Positions 25,204 to 33,911 of a DNA stretch of 64,000 bases are shown here, one piece after another (within the stretch, counting starts at the first letter, position 1; every line of letters starts with the position of its first letter). Made by a program: the position numbers and the translations under genes. The notes under the pieces are model-generated. The model was not told the origin of the DNA and ran no database searches. It worked only from the letters and a program-made list of their open reading frames with translations. Source of the stretch: Natronolimnobius sp. AArcel1 (lineage in GTDB: Archaea; Halobacteriota; Halobacteria; Halobacteriales; Natrialbaceae); NCBI RefSeq assembly GCF_011043775.1, contig NZ_JAAKXY010000003.1:1-64000 (forward strand), written 5' to 3'.

Positions 25204-27354
25204 TCAGTCGTCAGTGGCTGATTCTGTGCTCGCATCTGCAGCCTTGAGTTCGACCTCTATCTCTGCAGCGGCAGCTTTGTACTCCGGAATTTTCGCGCGC
25301 TCGTCTAACACGTCGTTCGTCAGGACGTTTGCCGAGGCCGCCGCGAAATGGGGTGTCGTCCAGACAACGCCTTCTTTGATGTCTTCGGTCACCTGCGCTT
25401 TCACAGTGATCTCGCCGCGGCGCGACGTGAGCACGACGTCCTCGCCGTCTTCGATACCGTAGCGTTCCGCATCTGCGGGATGCACGTCGACGAAATTCTC
25501 GGGCGTCTGCCGGTTGAGCGTCGGCGAGCGCCGACTCATTGTACCAGTGTTGTAGTGTTCCTCGAGCCGGGCCGTCGTCAGAATCAGCGGATAGTCGTCG
25601 TCGGGCGTTTCCGCGGGCGGTGTGTGGCTGACGCCCTCGATGTGTCCCCTCCCGCTCTCGGTGTCGAACTCGTGTTCGTAGAGGTAGAGGTCGCCTTCGT
25701 CACCGGGCTGGTAGCAGGGCCACTGGATACCGTCCTCACCGAGACGGTCGTAGGTCATCCCATGATAGCTCGGACAGACCTGCCGGAGTTCCTCGAAGAC
25801 GGGTTCGGGCGCGTCGAAGTCGAACAACTCCTCGCCGTCGTCGAACAGCCGGCGTCCGACTTCTGAGAGGATATCGAGGTCGTGTTTTGTGTTATCATGG
25901 ATTTTCCCGACGTCGCGCATGCGCTGGACGCGCCGGTCAGTGTTGGTGACGGTGCCGTCGCGCTCGGCCCAAGTCGTCGCGGGCAGGATCACGTCGGCGT
26001 ACTCGGCGGTTTCAGTCATGAAGATATCCTGGACGACCATGAACTCGAGCTCTTGAAGCCGCTCGGCGACGCTGTTGGCGTCCGGTTCGCTCATGACGGG
26101 GTTTTCGCCCATGACGTACAGCCCGTGGACTGCGTTGCCGAACTGATGGGAGATTTCGACGTTCGTGAGGCCCGGCTCGTCCGGAATTTCGAAGCCCCAC
26201 TCCGCTTCAACGCGGGTGCGAGCATCATCGTCGTCGACGAGCTGGTAGCCCGGCAGGACGTTCGGCATCGCGCCCACGTCGCAGGTGCCCTGCACGTTGT
26301 TCTGCCCGCGCAGCGGGTTGACGCCCGTCCCGGGTCGGCCAAGGTTGCCCGTAATCAGCGCGAGGTTGATCTCGTTCTGGACGTTGTCGACGCCACAGGC
26401 GTGCTGGCTCATCCCCATGCCGGTGAAGATGGCCGCGTTGTCTGCGCTCGCGTACTTCTTTGCGGCGCGTTCGATTGCCTCGAGTGGGAGGCCACACTCC
26501 TCGGCGGCGGCTTCCTTGTCGAAGTCCGCGAGCGTCTCTTTGAGATCGTCGAACCCCTCCGTGCGCGCTTCGACGAACGCCTCGTCGATCCAGCCGTCCT
26601 CGGGATGGGTCTCGTGATGCTCGAGGATCGTCTTCAGGACGATATTGAGCAGCGGGATATCTGTCCCAGGATTCAACTGGAGGTGCTGGTGGCGCTCCGT
26701 GTCGTCGATCTGGAACGACCGTGTGGTCTTGTTCGCGTGGGGGTCGACCTGGATGACGGTCGCGCCCTCGAGGACGGCCTGGCGGAAGTACTGGCTGTTC
26801 GCGATGGGGTGTTGCTCGCCGGGATTTGCGCCCTGAATCCAGAACAGGTCGGCCTCTTCTCGGAGGTCTGCCATGCTGTTGGTCATTGCCCCCGCGCCGA
26901 GACTCGTCCGCAGCGCCCAGACCGTCGAGGCATGGCACATCCGCGTGCAGTTGTCGACGTTGTTCGTGCCGTAGCGTCGGGCGAGTTTCTGCAGGAGGTA
27001 GTTTTCCTCGTTCATCGTCTTCGAAGAGCCGAAAAATCCCATCGCGTCCGGGCCGTAGGACTCTCGGATTCGCTCGAGTTCGTCGACGATGTACCCGTAG
27101 CACTCCTCCCAGGTGGCCTCGCGGAACTCGCCGCTGTCGTCTCGGATGAGCGGGGCAGTCAGACGGTCTTCGTGGTCAACGACCTCTGTCGCGGCTCCGC
27201 CTTTGATGCAGATACGCCCCTCGTTGACGGGGGCATCGCCCCACGGCATGAACTGCACGTCGTCGCGCGATTCTCCCTGTGCGATCTGAATCCCGCAGCC
27301 GACGCCACAGTACGGACAGATCGTCTTGACTGGCTCGTGCGTGTCTCCTGACAT
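25204..27354 (-). CDS. fdhA: formate dehydrogenase alpha subunit-like molybdopterin oxidoreductase
   Basis: This 716-residue enzyme of the molybdenum bis-pterin family has an N-terminal 4Fe-4S motif (CPYCGVGCGI with a fourth Cys in GRICIKGG). The active-site segment NCTRMCHASTVWAL carries Cys where E. coli FdhH has selenocysteine. The pterin regions GQNNVQGTCDVGAMP and the C-terminal SRRSPTLNRQTPENFVDVHP domain are present. This suits formate oxidation. No beta subunit, FdhD or cofactor genes are adjacent, so its electron acceptor is unknown. The start at MSGDTHEP is chosen because the upstream frame is not protein-like. Confidence 0.85.
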   Translation of the reverse strand: MSGDTHEPVKTICPYCGVGCGIQIAQGESRDDVQFMPWGDAPVNEGRICIKGGAATEVVDHEDRLTAPLIRDDSGEFREATWEECYGYIVDELERIRESYGPDAMGFFGSSKTMNEENYLLQKLARRYGTNNVDNCTRMCHASTVWALRTSLGAGAMTNSMADLREEADLFWIQGANPGEQHPIANSQYFRQAVLEGATVIQVDPHANKTTRSFQIDDTERHQHLQLNPGTDIPLLNIVLKTILEHHETHPEDGWIDEAFVEARTEGFDDLKETLADFDKEAAAEECGLPLEAIERAAKKYASADNAAIFTGMGMSQHACGVDNVQNEINLALITGNLGRPGTGVNPLRGQNNVQGTCDVGAMPNVLPGYQLVDDDDARTRVEAEWGFEIPDEPGLTNVEISHQFGNAVHGLYVMGENPVMSEPDANSVAERLQELEFMVVQDIFMTETAEYADVILPATTWAERDGTVTNTDRRVQRMRDVGKIHDNTKHDLDILSEVGRRLFDDGEELFDFDAPEPVFEELRQVCPSYHGMTYDRLGEDGIQWPCYQPGDEGDLYLYEHEFDTESGRGHIEGVSHTPPAETPDDDYPLILTTARLEEHYNTGTMSRRSPTLNRQTPENFVDVHPADAERYGIEDGEDVVLTSRRGEITVKAQVTEDIKEGVVWTTPHFAAASANVLTNDVLDERAKIPEYKAAAAEIEVELKAADASTESATDD

Positions 27355-27498
27355 AGTTGCCTCCGAGATCGACCGCTCTCGTGTCAGGACGGATGTCGAC
27401 GCCGACGTGTATGAGTGTTTCTCCCACACAACCAGACCAATTTCAGCGACCGCTCGAGCCTGCGTAACGGCTACAGGACCGGCTGTCGTGGATAGCCC

Positions 27499-28068
27499 AT
27501 GGAACTGACGCCGTCGACCGTCAGGGAGCAGGCGGCCGACTACCGCGAGCACGAACCGCTGTATCCGGTCGAACAGGAACAACTCGAGACGCTCCCGGGA
27601 GCCCTCGAGTCGGGAGCGTATGGCTGGCGTGACCTCGAGTGGGTCGTCAGGTGGTACTATCGCCGATCACTTGGCGACGTCCCGAACGCCGAGCGAAGGG
27701 CCGGTGAGGCGGCGTTCCGACGAAACGACTTCGAGACAGTACAGACGACACTCGAGGCCGTCGTTGCGACCGACCCCGACGACGTTGCAGGCCGACTCGA
27801 GCGGTTGACAGCGCTCGAGGGGGTTGACGTCCCTATCGGCTCGGCGGTTCTGTTCTTTTTGGACCCCAAGCGATACGTTGTCGTCGGTGAGCGCGAGTGG
27901 CAGGCGCTCAATGAAGTTGGTGACCTCAAGGATGCCTATCCAGAGCCACCGACGGTTTCGGACTACGAGCGGTATCTCACACAGTGTCGAACGCGTTGTG
28001 TAGACCTCGAGTGTGATCTGTGGATGTTGTATCGAGCGCTGTGGCGACTCGCGGCGGTCAACGTTTGA
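27499..28068 (+). CDS. hypothetical protein, possibly helix-hairpin-helix-like
   Basis: This 189-residue protein is mainly helical and moderately acidic. The middle segment VPIGSAVLFFLDPKRYVVVGEREWQAL (about 110-136) resembles the pattern seen in proteins with a DNA-glycosylase-like HhH fold, in which a small-residue helix is followed by a DPxxYxVxxxxxW stretch. That link is only a resemblance. Function is unknown. It is divergent from fdhA, with 144 bases between them. Confidence 0.65.
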   Translation: MELTPSTVREQAADYREHEPLYPVEQEQLETLPGALESGAYGWRDLEWVVRWYYRRSLGDVPNAERRAGEAAFRRNDFETVQTTLEAVVATDPDDVAGRLERLTALEGVDVPIGSAVLFFLDPKRYVVVGEREWQALNEVGDLKDAYPEPPTVSDYERYLTQCRTRCVDLECDLWMLYRALWRLAAVNV

Positions 28069-28529
28069 ACCAGTGACTATCAGATATTGACGGAACCGGG
28101 CGGGGGCGGGGGAGTCCGCCCGATCGAGAGACATGAGCTAACTCGACGCGGGGGCGAGTCCACGTTCGAGCCCGGGCACGAACGCACGCAATCGGCTGGC
28201 CAACACAGTGGCTGGAAAGTGCGTACCCGACGGGGTCACAACCCCGCACGTAGTCAATGGCGCAGGATGACCTTTGTTATGACTTCGATTGAGCGATCGT
28301 AGCACGTGCAAACCACACGCAGGAGCCACATACTGTGGGAGACAGCCGCTGATTACGGCCAGTGCGTTCACCGGCGTGTCACCTCTTTGAGGCGCAAACC
28401 GCCAACTGGATAGCACACTGACATTGCGTTCGCTCGGGACTGACGACTTACTGACGGAGTTCACCAACTCCAACCGCGGCCGCCGTGAGAGTACCCACTT
28501 CCTCGAGTCCTGATGTCGGGTCTCGGCTT
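28069..28529. other. hairpin-rich gene-free interval
   Basis: No convincing protein is seen. Stems follow one another in 28090-28260: CGGGCGG/CCGCCCG (28097-28122), ACTCG/CGAGT (near 28141-28159), GTTCG/CGAAC (28165-28184) and CGGGGT/ACCCCG (28229-28246) within an outer GTGCG/CGCAC. A CCACA/TGTGG hairpin lies at 28326-28338. This could be a structured RNA gene or simply GC-rich sequence. Confidence 0.35.
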
Positions 28530-28754
28530 CTATACTAGCCACTGCAACTCAGTGCACATCTGATCGACAAACGGGTCGGCGATCAGTGTGTAACTAGTTG
28601 CAGTTGTTACTAGAACTCGATCCGTGTGGTATCTCTCGCACAGTCGTGCCAACAGCCGATGGTAAGGTCCTTCTAACCAGTTTTCAGTGATGTCTATAGA
28701 ATATTTCTTGGAGCCTACGATCACAGCGGCGGGCGCTGTATTCCCCGTTGGCAT
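28530..28754 (-). CDS. possible small orphan protein (74 residues)
   Basis: This 74-residue frame has fairly protein-like composition (core AVIVGSKKYSIDITENWLEG, then LLARLCERYHTDRVLVTTATSYTLIADPF), and its codon third positions are less GC-rich than those of its neighbours. No family is recognised. It may be a recently acquired gene or the remnant of a larger one. A TATA-like CTATACA lies about 30 bases upstream. Confidence 0.35.
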   Translation of the reverse strand: MPTGNTAPAAVIVGSKKYSIDITENWLEGPYHRLLARLCERYHTDRVLVTTATSYTLIADPFVDQMCTELQWLV

Positions 28755-28925
28755 CCGATTACGCTCGAGTTACTGGTGTATAGCCGACACGACGAGTATG
28801 GTTGATGTTACCACGCCCTGGTGTGGTTCTGCGAGTTACTGAAACATCGGTAATTCGGCCGTAGTACCGGCTGGCTTTCGGTTACAAGCCGGATAACTAC
28901 AACTGGTGCAGCCGACCGCTCAGAT
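28755..28925. other. non-coding interval
   Basis: No gene or clear repeat is seen. A short stretch near 28895 (GGATAACTACAAC) may contain the promoter of the following zinc-ribbon gene. Confidence 0.3.
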
Positions 28926-29141
28926 ATGATCACCTGCACTAACTGCGAGACGCCCCAGTTCCTGCAGATCACGCAGAGCCGCGTGTACTTCGAAGACGGC
29001 GAAGATATCAACGAGATTTCTGAGTCCTACGAGTGTACCCTCTGTGGCTCGACTGGGCAATACATCTACGACGAGGACCACGACGAAGAGACCGTCACCG
29101 GCGACGTCGAGCGCACGACCGAACGACCGAAGTTCGCGTGA
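28926..29141 (+). CDS. small zinc-ribbon protein
   Basis: This 71-residue protein has two cysteine pairs, ITCTNCETP at the N-terminus and YECTLCGSTG near residue 36, which would bind one zinc ion. The C-terminal half is acidic. It belongs to the very common small CPxCG-type zinc-finger proteins of haloarchaea. Most have no known function, though some affect motility or stress. The ATG is preceded closely by a likely leaderless start. Confidence 0.75.
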   Translation: MITCTNCETPQFLQITQSRVYFEDGEDINEISESYECTLCGSTGQYIYDEDHDEETVTGDVERTTERPKFA

Positions 29142-29254
29142 CCGGCTCCCAGAGTCTGTCACTCGGCTCTGGCCGGTTGTGTCTGCTGTCGTGAGTTCTT
29201 TAGCCTGTGCTCGTGTTCGTTCCGAATTTCGTTTCACACCGCCTCGAGTCGTGC

Positions 29255-29566
29255 CTACTCTTGGTTTCGACGCGGAATCGTTCCGGTTCCCGGATTACTC
29301 GAGTCGATACCCCCAAGCGCTTCCTCACGGTTTGGATTTCGCTTGCCGCGCCGGGTAATCGCGGAGCGTCTGTGCTCGAGATCCCATTCCTCAAAGAGAC
29401 CGTACTCGGTCATCGTCTCCATGCCCGCGAGCGCGGCGGTGAGTTTGAGCCCGACGAGCGGAATGTCTGCGACTGAAATGATCACGTCGGCCCGGAGGAT
29501 CGCCCCGTCGCGTAACACGACGTCGAGCAGATCAACGAGCGCTTCGTCGTCTTTGCGCGGTTTCAT
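29255..29566 (-). CDS. gvpM: gas vesicle protein GvpM
   Basis: This 103-residue GvpA/J/M family protein has core DEALVDLLDVVLRDGAILRADVIISVADIPLVGLKLTAAL, the same amphipathic helix-strand-strand layout as GvpA. GvpM is a minor component thought to act in nucleation of gas vesicles. It is the last gene of the leftward gvp operon and overlaps gvpL by ATGA. The C-terminal 35 residues are a variable, polar tail. Confidence 0.9.
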   Translation of the reverse strand: MKPRKDDEALVDLLDVVLRDGAILRADVIISVADIPLVGLKLTAALAGMETMTEYGLFEEWDLEHRRSAITRRGKRNPNREEALGGIDSSNPGTGTIPRRNQE

Positions 29567-30519
29567 GACTCTTGCTGGTCCGGCTGGCTGGTAGTGGTGT
29601 CTAGCGCTCCGTTCGTCTCGCTCTCATCTCCGCCGCCGAGTTCCGGCGCGAACGTATACGGCGGCCACGGCCCGGTAAAGCGAATCTCGAGCCCGTCGGC
29701 CGACGCCACGTCGTCCAGAATCGCGCCGACCTCCCCCTGGTCGTCTTCGTGTGCGAGCAAGGTGAGTCGGCACAGCGTCTCCCCGTCGCTCGCTTCCTCG
29801 GCGACAGCGTCGTCGAGCGTGGCCGTTGGCGAGCGCTCGAGGCTATGGACTTCGCGTGCGACCTCGTCGAGTCGCGTCTCGAGGTCGGCCGTCAGTGACT
29901 CACGGCGGTGGGCCCGCAGTTCGGCGAGTCGCTGATCGCGTTTTTTCTCGAGGAGGAAAGCGGTGCCCGACTCGGAGTCGTTGATCTTCGCGTCGAGTTC
30001 GCCCAGTCGCTCGTCGCGTTCGATCAGGGCATCGTCGCTGATGGGATCGGTTTCGACGACTTCGACGCGATACTCCCAGTGGCCGGCCAGTTCCGAGAGG
30101 ACGTGCTCGAGCAACTCCTGTTCCTGTCGGAGCCACTCGCGGACGCGCTCGTCGTCGCCGCGTAGAATCGTATCGAACTGGAAGGGAATGGGGGTGCCAA
30201 ACGCCTCGCCGGCGTCGTCGACAACGGTCTGATGGCGCACGAGCCAGCGTCGAACCTGGGCTAGATCCGCCGAATCGTAGATGCCGTCGCAGCTGTGACA
30301 AACCGCGCCGATGCCGTCCTCGACGACAACGGAGACGGATTCGCCGTCAACGCCAGTCGACTCGAGCGTCGGCTCATCGTCCGGAACCCGCACGAGACAG
30401 TAGAGGTAGCGGCCGTTCTCGATTTCGGGTGGTTCTCCGCCCCCGTCGGTGTCCGAAAGCGTGGGATCGGCGTTCTCGAGGGCGTCAGCAGCCTCGCCGG
30501 CTTGCTCGTCGAAGCTCAC
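29563..30519 (-). CDS. gvpL: gas vesicle protein GvpL (GvpF/L family)
   Basis: This 318-residue GvpF/L family protein has an acidic N-terminal extension (about 1-35). The family core begins [12 protein letters not shown] and ends with the C-terminal lobe [16 protein letters not shown] long helical arm rich in Arg and Glu occupies the middle. GvpL interacts with many other Gvp proteins and is required for nucleation. It overlaps gvpK and gvpM by 4 bases at each side. Confidence 0.92.
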   Translation of the reverse strand: MSFDEQAGEAADALENADPTLSDTDGGGEPPEIENGRYLYCLVRVPDDEPTLESTGVDGESVSVVVEDGIGAVCHSCDGIYDSADLAQVRRWLVRHQTVVDDAGEAFGTPIPFQFDTILRGDDERVREWLRQEQELLEHVLSELAGHWEYRVEVVETDPISDDALIERDERLGELDAKINDSESGTAFLLEKKRDQRLAELRAHRRESLTADLETRLDEVAREVHSLERSPTATLDDAVAEEASDGETLCRLTLLAHEDDQGEVGAILDDVASADGLEIRFTGPWPPYTFAPELGGGDESETNGALDTTTSQPDQQES

Positions 30520-30866
30520 TGGTTGTCACCTCCGAAGACGGAGTAGCCGGGCTGAGTGGGTTGCATGCTGGTTGGATCGCCCTGGAGTTGCTCGATTGCG
30601 TCGTTGACCAGGTCGTCCAGATCGCCACGGAGATCGTCGACGCTCTCGTCGATTTCCTCGTCGTCTTTGAGCTGTTCGATCTCGGCTTCGATGGTTGCGA
30701 GTTGGGCACCGAGGCGTTCGATTTCCTCGTCAGCTAGATCGCCCGATTCCATGCGGCGGACAGCCTCGCGCTCTAAGGCCTCGATCAGGATCTCGACGAC
30801 GGTGACGACGAGCGTCACGAGTCCCTGGCGGGCGTCCTCTCCGTCGCCGACGTCGATCTGCGTCAC
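30516..30866 (-). CDS. gvpK: gas vesicle protein GvpK
   Basis: This 116-residue protein shows the GvpK pattern [33 protein letters not shown] followed by an acidic coiled helix ([22 protein letters not shown]). GvpK is an accessory protein of vesicle assembly. It overlaps both neighbours by ATGA, so translation of the whole block is coupled. Confidence 0.92.
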   Translation of the reverse strand: MTQIDVGDGEDARQGLVTLVVTVVEILIEALEREAVRRMESGDLADEEIERLGAQLATIEAEIEQLKDDEEIDESVDDLRGDLDDLVNDAIEQLQGDPTSMQPTQPGYSVFGGDNQ

Positions 30867-31438
30867 TGTGTCTCACCCTTTGAATCGTCGCCGTCGGTGT
30901 CGTCGTTCGAATCATCACCGATGTCAGTCAGTGACTCGCCGATCCCGCCCTCGCCGCTGACCAGATCGAACCCACCACTCGTCGGCTGGTCCGGGTCCGG
31001 CCGCGCGCTGACGTGGTCGGTTCCGCGCTCGTCGTCCGACAAGAGCCCATCGTCGTCGCCCCCATCACTTTCGCTTTCGCCTTCACCAGCACTTTCAGAC
31101 TCGTCCTCGAGCGAGCGGGCACCCTCCTCGGACTCGCCAGTCACGTTGACGCCTCGAGTGGGGTCGACCACTGGTCTCGCGTCTCGCATCTCAGCTAGTT
31201 CCGGCTCGCCTGCGGCTTCGGCAACGCGGCGCATGTCGGTCCCTTCGGGGAACTCGAGGCCGTACTTGGCTGCGGTTTCGAAGGAGGCGATAGCGGCGCG
31301 CACTTGGACGCCGAGCAGTTGGGTGTCGCCGATTGAGACCGCGATATCCGCGTTGATGACGATCCCCTTGTCGAGCAGCATTTCGACGACCTCTGCAAGG
31401 TCTGCCTTCTGTCGGCTCGGCTGGAACTCATCGACCAT
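30863..31438 (-). CDS. gvpJ: gas vesicle protein GvpJ
   Basis: This 191-residue protein is of the GvpA/J/M family. The core [55 protein letters not shown] is clear. The tail of about 110 residues is disordered, acidic and Ser/Gly/Asp-rich, longer than I would expect. GvpJ sits at vesicle ends or helps nucleation. I start it at MVDEF, because the upstream seven codons of the frame overlap a short ORF and are not typical. Confidence 0.9.
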   Translation of the reverse strand: MVDEFQPSRQKADLAEVVEMLLDKGIVINADIAVSIGDTQLLGVQVRAAIASFETAAKYGLEFPEGTDMRRVAEAAGEPELAEMRDARPVVDPTRGVNVTGESEEGARSLEDESESAGEGESESDGGDDDGLLSDDERGTDHVSARPDPDQPTSGGFDLVSGEGGIGESLTDIGDDSNDDTDGDDSKGETQ

Positions 31439-31532
31439 TGGTGTCACCTCCGTGTGCACCGGCGGTCAGTGCCGGGTTGCTCACCGCGGTCGATACGTTG
31501 CTGGCTGTCTGGTGTGGCGTTGTCTCAGTCAT
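31428..31532 (-). CDS. possible 34-residue ORF between the gvpI-position gene and gvpJ
   Basis: An ATG frame of 34 residues (36 if it begins at 31538) rich in Thr, Ala, Asn and Gly starts over the end of the preceding gene. It stops inside the first codons of gvpJ, overlapping by 11 bases. It fills the only gap in an otherwise overlapping operon. It may be a small Gvp-associated peptide or just a coupling sequence. Confidence 0.3.
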   Translation of the reverse strand: MTETTPHQTASNVSTAVSNPALTAGAHGGDTNGR

Positions 31533-32424
31533 TGTCATCCCTCCGTTTCTTGCGCTCCTGTTCGAAGCGCTGTCCGTAGATTCGCTTTCGACTGGGGGCG
31601 GTCGAATAGCGTACCTCGCGTGGCACAGTCGAGTGTTTAACGCCGCTGCCGACGGCCGCCCGCTCCGTTGGGAGCGTCGACGCCGCTGTCGGATTCCGCG
31701 AGTTCGTCCCCGTATTCTGGCGGCGCATCTTCTCGCGGTTGAACTCGTAGAGGCGCTCGAACTTCGCGTGCGTCTCGAGCAAGGCAGTCCGAAAAGCGTC
31801 GATCCCTTCCATCGCACCCTGCTGAATGGCGACCTGGTAGGCTTCGGGGTCGTCCATTACGTCGATGTCGCCGAGCGTCTCCGTCATGTCCGCATCATCG
31901 AGAAGGTCTCCGTCTCCCACGTCATCGAGCAGGTCGCCGTCACCGTCGTCGTCCGTGAGCGACGAGACGGCTTCACCGACCAGTCCGTCGTCCTCGCCAT
32001 CGCCGAGGTCGCCAACTGCGTCCTCGAGTTCGCGTTTCTCCTCCCAGAGATCGCCCAGGTCAGTCGCATCCCAGGCGTTGAGCAGATCGATTGCACGAAA
32101 CAGGTGGGTGAAATTCACGACGTCGCTCGCGCCGGTCTCCTCCTCGGTCAGTGCGTCGGGAATCTCGCCAACCTCGAGCGCCTCGAGCACCTCGTCGCCG
32201 TCGATGGCATCGGGAAGCTCCGTCAGATCAATCGTCTCGAGAACTGTCTCCATGCTCGAGGCGACCGTCGCGAGCGTTTCGACATCGCCGATGACGTCCT
32301 CGAGTGCACTATCCTCGAGTTCGTCGAGACTGTCCACGTCGCCGAGGGCGGTTTCGAGACTGGTCAGCGCCTCCTCGCCGTCCTCGAGAAGCGCATCGAC
32401 GTCGTCAATCTCGAGATCACTCAT
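31525..32424 (-). CDS. gas vesicle operon protein at the gvpI position
   Basis: This 299-residue protein lies where gvpI lies in known haloarchaeal operons. Residues 1-180 are very acidic and helical, with a tandem DGDGDLLDD/VGDGDLLDD repeat near 155-172. Residues 185-299 become basic: AFRTALLETHAKFERLYEFNREKMRRQN, then EVRYSTAPSRKRIYGQRFEQERKKRRDD. Known GvpI proteins are small and basic, so the C-terminal third could be GvpI with an added front domain. That is an inference from charge and position. It overlaps gvpH by 8 bases. Confidence 0.6.
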   Translation of the reverse strand: MSDLEIDDVDALLEDGEEALTSLETALGDVDSLDELEDSALEDVIGDVETLATVASSMETVLETIDLTELPDAIDGDEVLEALEVGEIPDALTEEETGASDVVNFTHLFRAIDLLNAWDATDLGDLWEEKRELEDAVGDLGDGEDDGLVGEAVSSLTDDDGDGDLLDDVGDGDLLDDADMTETLGDIDVMDDPEAYQVAIQQGAMEGIDAFRTALLETHAKFERLYEFNREKMRRQNTGTNSRNPTAASTLPTERAAVGSGVKHSTVPREVRYSTAPSRKRIYGQRFEQERKKRRDDND

Positions 32425-33016
32425 CGTCGCCCTCCGCTGATGACTCGGCGTCTCCGTCAGATTCGTCGGCTATCGGTTCGACGTGTACCGTGAGAACGCC
32501 ATTTTTGACCGTTGCGTTTGACGTCCGCTGTCCGTCTGGCCACGGTACCTCGACCCGGTCGAGTTCCTGCCCGGAGACGCCGATCACTAGCACCGACTCG
32601 TCGAAGCCAACAGTCACGTCGTCAGGCTCGATCCCGTTGATGTCGGCGGTGACGAGTAGTTCGTCGTCGTACTCCCGTTTCGTCACGCGATGATCACTCG
32701 TCGTCGTTCGTCTGGTCCGAGGCCGACCCGAGTCGCTGGTTTCGGTGCCACTGCCTGCTGGTGAGCCACTGTGAGGCGTTCGCCGCCCAGAGGAGGTGTC
32801 AGCGTCGCGTCCTGCCTCCTCGAGATCGTCAATCGACCGCATCGAGATGTCGTAATCGATGACCGAGCGGTCGGTGTGGCGGCTCCCGGTCGTTCGTCGC
32901 CCCGTCGTGTCGTCACTATCGAGCGCGGCGAGGGCTGAAAGCAGCGTCGAGAGCCAGTGGTCGTCACTCGAGTCATCACGGTCATCCGGTTCGTTCGGGT
33001 GGAAATTGCCAGTCAT
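32417..33016 (-). CDS. gvpH: gas vesicle protein GvpH (HSP20-like)
   Basis: This 199-residue protein has a polar, disordered first half containing IDYDISMRSIDDL. An alpha-crystallin-like C-terminal domain follows (about 105-185: RVTKREYDDELLVTADINGIEPDDVTVGFDE, then ATVKNGVLTVHVEP). GvpH has been described as a chaperone-like accessory protein that binds other Gvp proteins. Its ATG overlaps the gvpG stop by one base (TAATG). Confidence 0.88.
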   Translation of the reverse strand: MTGNFHPNEPDDRDDSSDDHWLSTLLSALAALDSDDTTGRRTTGSRHTDRSVIDYDISMRSIDDLEEAGRDADTSSGRRTPHSGSPAGSGTETSDSGRPRTRRTTTSDHRVTKREYDDELLVTADINGIEPDDVTVGFDESVLVIGVSGQELDRVEVPWPDGQRTSNATVKNGVLTVHVEPIADESDGDAESSAEGDDE

Positions 33017-33270
33017 TACGATTTCACCTCGACACGGCCGCTCGTAAGCCGCTCGTGGACATCTTGTGCGATTTCGATCTCTTCCTCGAGTTCTTCTTTG
33101 CGCTCTCGATACTCCGTTTCCGACAGCTCACCCAGTTCGTACAGCAACTGATTCTCCTTGAGATCGGCCTCGAGCGCCTCGATATCGTACATCTCGCTGA
33201 GGGCCATCGTGTGCAGTGTGTCGACGATGCCGACGAACGGCCGGAACAGGAGGTCATCGAGAACGAACAT
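33016..33270 (-). CDS. gvpG: gas vesicle protein GvpG
   Basis: This 84-residue protein shows the GvpG pattern MFVLDDLLFRPFVGIVDTLHTMA at the N-terminus and a charged coiled-coil second half (LKENQLLYELGELSETEYRERKEELEEEI). GvpG is an accessory protein needed for assembly. Two bases separate it from gvpF. Confidence 0.92.
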   Translation of the reverse strand: MFVLDDLLFRPFVGIVDTLHTMALSEMYDIEALEADLKENQLLYELGELSETEYRERKEELEEEIEIAQDVHERLTSGRVEVKS

Positions 33271-33272
33271 GG

Positions 33273-33911
33273 TTACTGGTTGGCTCCGATTTTGACGTCG
33301 ACGAAACTGTACGGTGCGAACGGCCCCGTGTACCGGAACGTGAGGTCGTCGTACTCCTCCTCGAGGTCGGCAACAGCGTCGTCGAACGTCTCGCGCTCGT
33401 CACGCTCGACGAGATACGAGCGATTGAGCACGAGTCGGTCACTGAACAGGTCGTTTGGTACCGACTGGGCCGCAATCGGCTCGAGTGTGTCGGCGACGGC
33501 GTCTTCGATTGCCTCGTCGTCGACCTCGGTGTCTTCGTCGCGGACGACTTTCAGGCCGAGTTCGACGCGGCCGTCGATATCGTTCATTGCGCGCCTGAAC
33601 GCCGGGCGTGCGCCCCGCAGGACGTTTTTCAGCGTGCGGTCGCTTTCGAACGCCATCCCGAACTGCATGGGGACGATCGAGCGCCCGTCGTCAGTATCCA
33701 TAATCTCGCGCAACACGTCGTCGTGGCGCTGGGCGTCCTCGTCAGTCTCTTCGGGATCGGTCGTGTCGATATCCGAGACGACTGCACCGATCCGGCGATG
33801 CGAGACGGTGTAGATGTGGTCGGCTCCGGCGACGGCATCCGTCTCGAACTCGACAGGCTCGTCGCCGTCGATAATACCGTAGACGTAGCGATTTGTACTC
33901 GTCTTGCTCAT
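33273..33911 (-). CDS. gvpF: gas vesicle protein GvpF (GvpF/L family)
   Basis: This 212-residue GvpF/L family protein has RYVYGIIDGDEP at the N-terminus and YDDLTFRYTGPFAPYSFVDVKIG at the C-terminus. GvpF contacts GvpA and probably starts vesicle assembly. The frame extends upstream to 34028, but the ATG at 33911 (MSKTSTNRYVYG) matches the usual beginning. It is the first gene of the leftward operon. Confidence 0.92.
   Translation of the reverse strand: MSKTSTNRYVYGIIDGDEPVEFETDAVAGADHIYTVSHRRIGAVVSDIDTTDPEETDEDAQRHDDVLREIMDTDDGRSIVPMQFGMAFESDRTLKNVLRGARPAFRRAMNDIDGRVELGLKVVRDEDTEVDDEAIEDAVADTLEPIAAQSVPNDLFSDRLVLNRSYLVERDERETFDDAVADLEEEYDDLTFRYTGPFAPYSFVDVKIGANQ

Noticed and set aside
25882-27351. 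489-residue plus-strand frame
   Set aside because: It mirrors the formate dehydrogenase coding strand. High-GC third positions often keep the opposite frame open.
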